From NCBI GenBank assembly GCA_963978905.1, contig OZ022259.1, positions 9,486,001 through 9,550,000 of the forward strand: 64,000 nucleotides of DNA. The letters are read 5' to 3'. Both the position numbers and the translations under genes were made by a program. A model generated the notes under the pieces. That model was not told the origin of the DNA and did not search any database. It saw nothing but the letters and a program-made list of their open reading frames with translations. This stretch comes from Trichostrongylus colubriformis. Its lineage: Eukaryota > Nematoda > Chromadorea > Rhabditida > Trichostrongylidae. This document shows, piece after piece, positions 48,601 to 60,600 of this stretch (positions are counted from its first letter, which is position 1; every line of letters begins with the position of its first letter).

Positions 48601-51600
48601 GACATATCGGTGGGAGTCTCGCGTATCTGTGCTATGTAGCGGTTATACGCGCCCGTCAACTTCGAGGTGGAGTCCCGTGGCAGGGTAGCACTATTTTTGC
48701 CCTGAAGGCAAGGTCAAGGTATCATCCACTCCTTGGACTGTGGAGTGTGCCTTCGAACACCTAACTCATTATGTGGCTGCACTTTTCCTTCTCTGAGTTT
48801 TGGCTGCGAACGGCGACGTTTTTTTAAAGCTCATATTTATAGAACCACTTGATTAGTTCCATCCATGTCCGTCCAGCTTTCTACGTTAATGTGAAAATGC
48901 TATTTTTCAAAAGGAAATTTTATCTGCATGTAATTGCTACTGTTGATATCTTTTGAAAATGTTCTCGACTGCCTTCCCAATGTTTTCGAGCGCATATAAT
49001 ATTATTAGGTGTGTGCAGAATAAATGGCCAACATAACTGGCCATAACTTCGCTCAGACACATCTTTATTTGTCGAAATAGAAGCCATTCGAATCTACGCA
49101 ACTTCGCCAATAATCTGGTGAGGAAAATATGCAATCAGATAAAATCTGGATCGCGAGAATTAATAAAGTCTACAGTGGCATTTTTAACCTGCATCGTATC
49201 GACGAACTCCTTCTGACGCAGGCTTGCATCGAGAACTCGGAAAAAGTGGTAATCCGCTGGAGATAGGTCTGGGGAGGGGGGGGGGGGGTTGATGGAGAGT
49301 CTCGATGCCTAACTGCATCACTTTTTGCTGGGTGCGCAAAACAACGCAAAACCCCACCTTCGCAAGTCACCCGGCAGAAAATGATGCAGTCAGGCATCGA
49401 GACTCTCCCTCACTCCCCTTATTCCCCAGACCTATCCCCCAACGGATTACCACCTTTTCCGGGTTCTCGATGCAAACCTGCGTCAGGAGGAGTTCGCCGA
49501 TACGATGCAGGTTGAAAATGGCATTCTTGACTTTATTCTCGCAATCCAGAATTTTGTCATGATGGCATATTTTCTCTACCAGATCGTTGGCAAGATTGTG
49601 TAGATTCGAATGGTTTTTATTTCGAATAATAAAGTTGTGTCTGAGCGAAGTTACAGCGTTTTTAAAAAAGTGGTCTGTTTTGGCCATTCATTCTGCATAT
49701 ACCTGATACTATACAGCCTATATATCCGAGAGCTTTAGACTAGGAAGTCATATGTGTCGCAAAACTTGTGTACCAACCTAACAGCTCATATTCACTATTA
49801 TTATAGTTACAATGAGATTTTGACTTATGTAATAGCTCAATATTCCAATCATGACGTGCTCATACTTTTCTTCAGGTAATGTGGAAGGGACATCCACAAC
49901 AACAGAGAGTGAGTGAAAATGTTGACAATTTGTGTCATCATGGTGAATATCATCGTTATAAATTTTGACTTTTTTATAGAGACTACCACTCCAATAGTAT
50001 TACCTCCACCTGTAATAGATACTCGCAAATGTGGAAATGTTGGTGATACGGAATATTGTTACTATGAGAACAGTACAGAAGTCTGTGGTGAGTAGTTCCA
50101 GCGTGAGCGTAATTAAAAGGTAAAGGATGATGTTTCCGGTATTAATCAATTCTTTGGGCTGCATCGTGCATTCTACTTCCATGCAGAATCGTGATGGCAG
50201 GTCAATGCGATTTGGTCTGTACCTTTTCGGGGCCAGCCCATGTACAGTTCATTTCGGAGCACTTGATAGGGTGTGGCCTGAGTGGCGAGAGTGAGAATGT
50301 GTAGCGGAGTGAGAGAGTTTGATAAACTCCCACCCAAGCCCGTAGGCCACGCCCTATCAAGCGTTCCGAAATGGACTGCACAGGGCAGTGCTTTCATTTC
50401 CCGGAGGACTGTGGTACCTACTCGTTTACCCCGAAGTATGGAAGTTCCGTCGAGACATTACCGCCGTCCAAGTTTATTGTTAGAAGAGAACCTCTTTAAG
50501 ATCAATATGTTGCGTCAGAGTTTAATAATAAGAAACTATATAAAGGACCGAAATGGAACATGGCATGTCACCATTGTAAAGTGCACGATCTGTGTATGAA
50601 ACCCTCAAAATCGCTTCGTTTTAGACATCTGCAAAGGCGTTATTTGTCCTACTGGGAAGAAGTGCGTGAAGAAAGACATGGAATGCTCTTCGACCTGTGT
50701 CTGCATTAATGACGTCGATGTCGAAGATGAGAATGGCATTTGCCGAAGTGAGTACTTGCATAACGGTATGAAAAAAGAAGTGCATCAGGACCTCAGCATT
50801 AGGTCAGATTGATTTAAGTACATGTCCTGGCCTCGTCCATGTGCAGATAGCCTTTCCCGCAAGTGAATAGAATGGGCTCTAACCGACGCCAAAAAGAGTA
50901 GTTGCGCCTACAGAACTGTAAGGCGGCGCCCACCGTCTCAAGATGGTGGTCATCCGCCATCGATTTGACCAGCAGAGCAGCAATAGCAATTGCTCAACAG
51001 AAAATAATTGTAATCGATCGTGATAAAATATGGTCAATGAATTTATGGTAGGAAAGGTACCGTTATCATGGGAGAAGAGTAGCATAGCTGAATTTTGTGT
51101 GATAACTAAAAAGGGAACCTTCGCAAACACCTATTTCTGTGCTATGTCGTGCAGGTCGGAAGTTGGAAAGATTTCATTTTTAGGATCTTTGAAGGTTCTC
51201 TTTGGATTTTCCTCCTCATTTGGGTCCGTCATCTTCCTCAGAATTTTTGCTGAGCGGGTTGTACTACGAAAATTATCGTGAGTTGTGCCTTTAACGTGCG
51301 GTTAATCCAGAACGGGGCCAGGTGACCAAGTTCCCTTGACGGGTGACATATCTGATGGCTGCTGACGCGCATCCTATGGAAACGTTTCCTCATCATTTGG
51401 ATTTATATTGAGCGGTTCCGCTTCTAGGTGCTTGCATGCGGAACATTCTTATCAATACTTTTACCGAATTTATCCGTTACTTTATTTGTCCCATAGCTAG
51501 TGAGCTCTGAGTGTGACTGAGTAAGAAGCAGGCGATCACAAAGCGGCGCGTTTAACTGATCAGTAGCAAAAGAGTGGGATTGCATCACTATCGGTGACTG

Positions 51601-54600
51601 ATCAGCCTGATACTTAATGACAGCACCGTATCTATAATTGCTTTTGAAAAAAGCAAGTGTTTCAATAAATACCGTGGAAAGTGGATATTTTTTCAGATCC
51701 ATGCGACTTGCATCCGTGCATGAACGGTGGTACATGCACCGCAGACATCAGCTTGGCGTCCAGATACCGATGCTCATGCAACGAGGAGTACGAGGGAGAA
51801 CGATGCGAAAAGTGTGGGTAACTTCAATTCATGTAGTCATGAAGTAGTCACTGTAGCCATGATGATCTGACGATGAACTCCCATCAGGGTGTGGAGCGCT
51901 TTTCTGAAACGTTCTGAAACGGCTTTTTGCACCTTGCAGGAGCACGTGCGTGACACAAAAACCGGAATTCGTTCCGGCTACATGGTTCCAAAACCACAGA
52001 AAAATGAGTGGGAGAGGTTCTCTGAAAGTGTATTTACGGCTACACCTATGACCACCCCATTTTTTTTTTTGGTGTTGAGTTGAAATCTCAATTAAAGAAA
52101 TCGTGCACAGAAAAATGAGCTTCTCTGTTACTCATATATTTATGCTGTATTTGCTTAATAAGGGGCCACATGCAAAGTTTCATGCGAACAAAGTGAAAAC
52201 GCGTCTGAGATACAGCTCCTCCCATTGGCGAGCGGGGCCTCCGAGTAAATGCCCCTCCCCGTCGTCCGCCGTGGTTGCAGACGGAAGGTAGGGCTGTTTA
52301 AGAGACTTTGTGTTCCCTCCATACGTCTACGTCGCTGCGAACGATGGAGGGTAGCTACTGCTGTAAGCCTCCCCCTTCCCCCTTCCTCCATCCGCCAATT
52401 TCAGAAGCTGCATTTTGGCCGGATTCCAAATTTTTCCCGTGGAACTTTGCATTCACCCCTTTCTAAGCAAATACAACATAACTAAACGTGTGGGTTCCAG
52501 AGGAACTCACTCATCCGCACAGGATTTTTTTGGACTGGAGATCTGCATGAGGGGGAATCCTACCTATCCTAAAATTGAATATAGCAACGCTTCGGCCTGG
52601 CTCCATCGCTAGTCGCATCATCGCACTCGCCTGAAACTGGTAATTCCAAGTAGTCTGCCATGTTAAAAATGGTGACTGGCTAAATCTTCACTTATTGTTA
52701 GCTCCATTACGGATGGATGCAAAATAACGGAATTCCCAAAAATACGAAAGCCTGTCCTCAGCGAGAAATGCCATCAACCATTTTTAGAGCCGTTTGGCAG
52801 AGATAAACACAGGTTTTTCTTGTACGTTCCCCTTTGAGAGTCGTTTTGGAAAAGCGATGCACCCTGATGAGCCTTTCTTGTAGCTGAAGCCACTTACTAT
52901 TTCGCACCTTTTTAAAAGGATCGCAGAAGGACTGAGTACTTTAGGGTTGATTTACCGATTTCCACAGACTTTCTGTTCCTTTCAGTCCACAATTTCTGTC
53001 TCGATCCCTCACCGCCGTTCTGTCCGGCTGGCGAATACAACTGTCTGATGCACGGGTTCAGAAATTACACTTGTGATTGCGCTACAGGATTCTACTACAA
53101 CGTTACTGGTAAACAGTGTGTGAATGGTAAGACCATAATCTTCGATTTTCCGTATTTCTAACAATTTCGTATCAGTAGTGAAATGGTGGCCTCCAAGATA
53201 CTCCCGATGGAATGTCGAGCGGATTAAATTCATGCGGTTTGGTGGTCACTGCTACAAAGTGATGATCACAAATCGTCCGCTGCTCTAAAACCACTAGTTC
53301 CAGACAACTTTTCTGGATCACCTGTGTTTTTTTCCGTTCGCATTAAGTTCAAGCCAAAGGCGAAGGTGTCGAGATTTGGCGGCATGTTACAGAATGTCTG
53401 TTGAAACTTTTTATTCATTACATCTACCTATGAAATTCATGTTAGATTTACTTTTCTCCTACAATTATTGTGGTAGGCTCTATCAAACGGTCAATACTTC
53501 CGCCAAACCCTTAGGGTCAAGCCTCGCGGTGAGAAAAACTTTACTGTGGTCTGGTCCTCAAAAGAGCGGCTTCTATACGAATTCTCTTCATTCAGTACCC
53601 GTTATTTTCTTTTTTTTTCATTTCGCATATCATTTTTTATGGTGGTTTGCGTTTGCATCAACAAAACAAAGCCATCAAGAAAAATAAACAGCAGAGAAGG
53701 AGTAGAATCACTCATATTATGCGCGTTGTCTTTTCTATAGTAAATTCGACCCTTTCGTAAAAGTTTATAGCTTACCTGAATCTTGTATTTCCTAGTAATA
53801 AGAAGTATTTTTTGTAAAAACTCCTTTATTCCAATGTAATGACCATTTGTCCGTAATGGTGGCGTATTCCGCTAAGTGCGAATTTTGTCGAGGGAAATTT
53901 TTTACGAATTTCCAAAGTGCTTCATTAAATGATCGTATCTAACGACTACCAGAACTATGACATGCATCTGGAAAAAATAGTTGAAAACACTTTGTCGAGG
54001 AAAAAATTCTCTCGTCGGAGTGGCGAAATTTTCTCATCGTTCATCGAGAAGAATTAGTATATGTGCCTGAAATGTTTACAGCACAGGAATTGTTCTCAAA
54101 TCCATAAAACAGCTGGAGACAATACTCACCCTTCCCCTCCTCTGCCTTAGTCCGAAGGATAAAACCTATTTACATTCCGAATAAAGGTCACTGAATTTTT
54201 ATTTTATGATGGGTGAGCTACGGCATCCTTCGGCCTTACATTAAATATTCCAGTCGGACAGCAAGTCAACATCACCCTTGTCTTCAAACACACACCTTAC
54301 TCGGAGATTTATAACAACATCACTCATCCAGAAGCGATCTCGGCCCGACGGATTATTCAGGCAGCTGTGAGTCAGGAGCCTTTTTATAATGCATCTGTTA
54401 CCATTATTTTGATTTTACTGATTCTTTTGAAGACTGATGAGCTGTCCTTCCGAGTGATATTACAAGTGGTCTTACGAGGAATATTTTCATTTGCTTTGAG
54501 TAGTAATCCTTTCGAAGTTCGCGAATTCTGGCGTCAATTAAATGCCTTCCGCCTGAAACCTTTGTTTTACCAGAATGCAAAGAATTTCCCTCAATGACTT

Positions 54601-57600
54601 GCTACCCTTAAATTCGCATATAAATGAAGCTGGCTATACTTGAATTATGAGTATCATAATTCTAAAAAGTTGTTCGGCGTTATGCAATGCTTCGAATGTT
54701 TCCAGTTCGACAAAATCTACGGTGACAATCTGATCAAACTTGTCTTCAACAACTTCACTGAAGGATCACTGGTGGCACACCTGCAACTGTTGCTGAAACT
54801 TCATGACACCGGTACTTTTCGAAACAACGAAAGGGTTTTCAAGGTAGGAGAGTAGCTTAAATCTATGTATTTTCTTGAATGAATGATTTATTTTTCTGGT
54901 AAGCTAATATTAACACTTGCGCTATACACAATATTTTAAACGGAAAATGTGGACACAGCGGCTGCTACCCGCAGTTTTATGCCGGTCTTCACGGTGAAGG
55001 TGCAAGATCTCAAAAGGGCAGACTCTACTTGACCCCCTTTCGGGCTCTTAACATTTAGCAGCAGTTAGAAGTATATGCGCTTTCGAATTTTAATCATAAT
55101 TTTGGTCGACGTTTTAATTTCTCATTCAGTTTTTTTTTTTGTGTTTTGAAGGCAATTGGTACTTAATGAAGCAAGGCATATCAACGGAGTGTGGGGCAGG
55201 GCGAAGATTGAAAATTTATCCAACAGAAACAATGAGAATGACCATTACGTGCCTCTGCGCTGTAAAATGTTATCATGATTCCAAATAACGTATAACGGAG
55301 TTCTAGAATTATTCCGTGTCCCTTTTTGCACACCTGTTCGTTTCGATAAGTTGTCAGCTTTTTATTGCTTATTAAATTTTTTAAAGTTTGGTAATTTTCG
55401 GAGTCTTCAATCGAATAAATTTTTCAATTTTCACCATTCGTCCTACCCAGCTGAGATGTTCTGCTTCATCGAGTACCAACTGCCTTCAAAATAAAAACAG
55501 TGAATATGAAATGTAAATGTCGGCCAAAGATTTGGTTAGAATCCACCGCATATATTTTTGACCGCTACTGTACATAGCTCTGGCAGAAAGGGATCTTCTG
55601 GAGGTGGAAGTGGAGTCCAGGTATGGTTCATCCACCCCGAGTAGTTCTTTTCGTCGGTCTACTGTAGCCTGGGTACACACGTAATCGAGGATTGCTCGAC
55701 TGGGTGGGATCGTATTTGACAGGTGAGATAGGGGGAGGGTCGTAATTGCGAAGGTCGGCAATAGTCTCAGGCTAGATGATAAGCGGAACATGCCGTCAGC
55801 TGACCCGGTCTGTAAGGAAATATGATTCAATTCGAGTGATCAACACAAAAATTACAGTAATACAATACTTAGTAGTACTATGCAGCTGGCAACGGTTACT
55901 GTCCCTGTAAAGGTTATGTAGATATCTAAAAAGCAATGGGTCGTACTCGGGTCTCCGTTGAGGAGAGGGAATCGTTCTGAACCGACCGTTTTTCTCGACA
56001 CCTTGGTGTGCCGTGAGTGCAGTCCATGCCTCCCTTCTCACAATCACATCCCCATGTCTTTTCTCCGCCTTTTTGGGTGTGCGGGCGGGACATGCCGGCG
56101 CCTAAAACGTCTCTCACCACACATGCAAACAGCAGCGTAGGTCCTTCCAATGATTTTCCGGCAAAAAACGTGAGCTGCTCCTGGGTATAGCGCAACTCAG
56201 GTACCTTATTATTGGGCACATGAAGACTCGGAGCAAGGCACTTCATTGACATAGGGACTGGAACAGTAAAAGCCAACCTGTAGCATGTGCTAGCCCTAGA
56301 CCCTAGCAGTGCGAGCAGCTCATTGCTTTCCCATTGTATCTGTAAAACATTGGTGATTTCAGCAATTCCTCCTGGACTGCGATACCTCGAGTGAGCCGTG
56401 TTTTGGAACTCTCGGAAATGCGTTTCTGCCATATTATGGATGGACTGCTAGGGTAACAACTACTGGCTCGTACTTTTTTGCATTCATTTTCTACCAACAT
56501 ATAACATCCGATTCCAGGACGAACGTTGCGGAAACGTTGTCTGCCCTGAGCACACTGAATGCCGTCCAATAGATGGTAATTATTCGATAAAAGTTTGATA
56601 CTAGAGTATTTGGTGTCAATCATTCTTAATGGGATTGCGCATCCCAGCTCCACTCACAATCGTAGTGGCAGGTGAATGCGAGTTGGTCCTTATAATGACG
56701 TGCTAGGCCCAGCTAATGTACAAGTCGGTGCTTTTATCCTTTCTCCACATATCGTCCTTTCTAAACAGAGGTCTGATATCAATTCACCGAGCCCGGAGGT
56801 ATGGAAGGCTTGCTTCACCTGGGCGGGCGTTGATACAGGATTTGTTCTCCGCGCCATGAGAGTGGCAGCTCGCTCCACCTGTCACTGCACCACCTCAGCT
56901 GAAAATTCAATATCTAGCATGGACGAAGATTTTCAATCAATTATTGCTTCAGGACAACCAATGAAAACAGAATGCATCTGCAAGGAAGGCTTTCGAGCAA
57001 TTGGTGCCACTGCAGACGCTCAGGGACGAGTAATACAGAACTGTGAAGGTAACCTATGCTGAGTAGCTCACTGACATATACAAGTACAGCGGGTGTCTAC
57101 GGGCCTGCGAACGGTAGATGATATCTGGAAGGATGATTACTCACTAGCTCTACAATACATCTGAAAACTGCGCCATCACCGCTGCTTTCAATGGCAAACA
57201 CTATTATCCAAGTTCGGAATGTTCGCTAATTGTTAGTGTGCTCGCGGTCTACCTTCTTCCTTTAGCGGCACGGTAGGTGTGCTGCATAGCCTACCGAACC
57301 TCGTTTTCGCGGGCTACTTCTGCCTTCCTCTCTTTATTTCTCCTTCAGTTTCTGCAATGCATCTTTATAGAACGCTGCAATGCAGTTATCACTGACCGGT
57401 GGATGCTTAGCAGCTGTGTTCGTGCAGACTAATTCTGTCCATTCGATGCAGACCTCATGTGCCAGAATAAGCGAAATCTTCGCATCTGCGCTTTCCACCC
57501 TATCCTTATGCTACATAATCTTCTCTGGCACTGTTATATCCTGTTTGATGAAAAACAAGTTTTCCAAGCGGAGCAAATGTCCACAACCGGCTCACGCGCC

Positions 57601-60600
57601 AAGGCTCCAGGCAACAAGATAGCACGGATCTCACCAAGCGTCGAGTTTGCGAAACATTCGCCGAGACATTCGAAATGAATGTGACCTTTAGCCATCACGC
57701 TTAAGATATTCGCTCCTCCTACATCATCAAAGTGAGTTTCGTAACTGTGTTGCTCTTTCGGTTTCCTACCTTTCTTCTTGTGGTATGACCTGTGTCAACC
57801 TTTCATCAAAAATTTCCTTGAGAACGATTCGTAACATGTCAAAATTTCACTCGAGTAAGGTCACCGTTTTCGCCTATTCGCCATACTAATGCCGAGCTTT
57901 GACTGGTTCCCAACACTCCTAGCTCTCTCGATTACTCACACGTCAGTTTTGAGCGACTGTTTCTAACTTTTATTCGGCGAGAGAACATCGACGCCCACTG
58001 CAGAGAAGGTTTTTCCGTTAACCTTACCATAAGAAGCGGGCTGCCATTAGAAAGGCGGAAGGCCCGATGAGGCCGCCTCCGCCACAGTCTAAAGGAATTA
58101 TCCTTTTGGAATTCTTCATCACCCAGATTACCCCTATCACTGTCTTTAAGTGGCCTGTAAACACCCCTTTGTGCGCTTTGTGGAACAGCTCGTACCTCTG
58201 TGTTTGAGGTGCCACAAAGATAGATCTACAGTTATTGCGATACATCTTGAGCTCACCTTCTCCAAGACAGAACCTGCTATTCTTAGAGGTCTCTTTCCCC
58301 CGGAATTCTAACTATTTGATCTCATTGTTTTCCTGTTCATGGTTATGCTAAGCGCTTTGAATCTTCCGTTGCCTTGATCGTGTTTACAACAGCGACTCCT
58401 ATGTCCTCTCGAGACTTGCGGTTATTCCAGTTATCTGTCTTTGAAAAAATTGCCATATGAAAACTTATCTTTCGGGCAAGTTCCAAGGATTCTGCTTTAT
58501 TCTCAGTACCCGATGACATCCTTTTTGCTAAACTACGTGCTCCTGACCACTGTCCATTTGGTTTTCAAGGGTTGCGCCATCCGGAAATGGGCCACAATAC
58601 TTTTGCTACTGGGTGTTCTACACCATTTTGTTTGACAGCATCCACGTTCCAGTTGCACTTGCAAATTGAGGAAAGGAAGCCAGTGTTCCCTGGGTTTTGC
58701 TCGCAAGAACTGGATGTTCTCCGCTTGGTTATTGAGCAGGTTGAAGCACATGCCCATTTCCTTCTATCGAATAGACGAGGAAGCAGTCGTTTATATAACG
58801 GCAGTACAGAACAGGTCGGCGTTTCAGTAGGGGTTTTCTGTTTTAGACATATAGACTATGGCTAGAGCTAATGCTACGCTCTGTCCCATGATCAGTCCCC
58901 TAACCTTTTTGTGAGAGTTTCCATGCCATCCAAATGTCAAGCAATCCGACACTCCTTATCAAAGTCGTGACCTGGTGTAGTACTTGCTGCTGCTCGCCTT
59001 AGCTTGTGCCACGCGTTTCTTTACTTGAAGGTACTGAGGCGAGTAATACAAACTTTATTAGAAACGAACAGGAATCAGTCGAACGAGAATATCTCAGATC
59101 CAAGTATTGTACCGAGTAGTGTTCGAGGAGCCGAATCCTATCTTGTCCGAGCGGTGGCGTGGAGGACGATCCTTCTTTGCGGGCGCACAGGGCTAACCAA
59201 TGGAAACAAACGGCCCCCTGTCACCTTGATTTCACTTGATAATATCGACGATTCGCGCGATCGGCTCACCATGATCTAGACCACACTAAAATTCCGTGGA
59301 GCTGGCCTTTTGCCCTCTCTCTCTCGGAGCTGCGGTCGAAAGCTCGAGTTGACCTGTAGTATCTGCGCGTATTCTTGAGACCTGTCATCGAGGGACCGTT
59401 CTGGATACGTTAGTCACCCAAGCCTTTATAACACAACGCAGAACTCAGCCTTATTTTGGTCTGAGTGCATGCTTTTTCAGCTTGGTCAGGGTTCTCAACC
59501 TACCAGCTGTGGAGTTATGGGCAAGCAGCTTTGCCATTTCGTTAACTACGTTCAAACCCTTGCTCTTGACCATTCTAGAGAAGAACGCGAAGATAATTTT
59601 TGCGCGGCCACCAAAATAGTCCTCTACTAGTGTTTCCACCAAGGTGGCCTCGCATCGAACTACTTCATCGTACTTTATTCCAAACCTCTAATAAATAGCA
59701 AAGTTCTAATAAATAGCTCAAAATTGTCGTTCTTCAATCCTGAGGCTCGTGGGTCCGCACAGGCTATAGATCTCAAATAAGCACCTTACTGGCCTTAGAG
59801 GCTACCATACCTGGACCGTCTAAGACTGGTTGCGTTGCTGTCGGGCTCTGATACCCGGCGTCTTGTCATGGGTTTACTTAGTTTCTACTCATTCGTACAA
59901 ACGTCGAACTGTCATTCAACCCACGCTATCCGCTGAGTGTTCCCTATTTGCAATTCGAGGCGCGGCAATTCCTTTCTTCACCCGTAACAAGTCTGTCTTG
60001 AGCATGTCACAGATCTCTGCCAGTAATTCTCCACATCTTTCCGTACTAATGTGTAGTCCATCCAATTTCCTATTTTAGTTCTCTCTCTCTGATTCAGTAT
60101 GTTCCAAACGGCATTCCCTGGCTCCCGCTGAGTCCACATTTCAGTAATCTCTAAAGCCAACATAGTCTGCATCTTCTCTAACCTACTGATTTCTTTTTCT
60201 ATCTCTATCCTCTCTTCTTTGAACGGAATACTCCCTCTTGCTATCCTTACCTCAGAGGCTTAATCGTTTATAGGAGATGTTATTATGAGACCAACAACAT
60301 TGAAAGGATGAAGAGTGAAGTATTCAGCGTTAGTCATTCCATTGTTTCTGCTTGTTAGGATTCTAGATCCATTCAGAATCTTGATAACAGGTTAATTCGA
60401 TTCGCCCCATATAGTGACTTGCGGAGATCAGTGCTATTATACGCCCGGACGAGTTTGATACCAATTCACCATTAATTGGTGCCTGGGTAGGCGTTGATGC
60501 ATTTAACCTTCAGACCACAAAATGAGAGCGCTCACCATCTGTCATCACACCGCCTCTGCCCTTCCACATTATTCAGTCTGCATCATAGGACTTTAACGAC

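Noticed and set aside
55926..56432. 168-codon minus-strand open frame within intron 11
   Set aside because: It is antisense in an intron of a well-supported gene, without domain or splice evidence.
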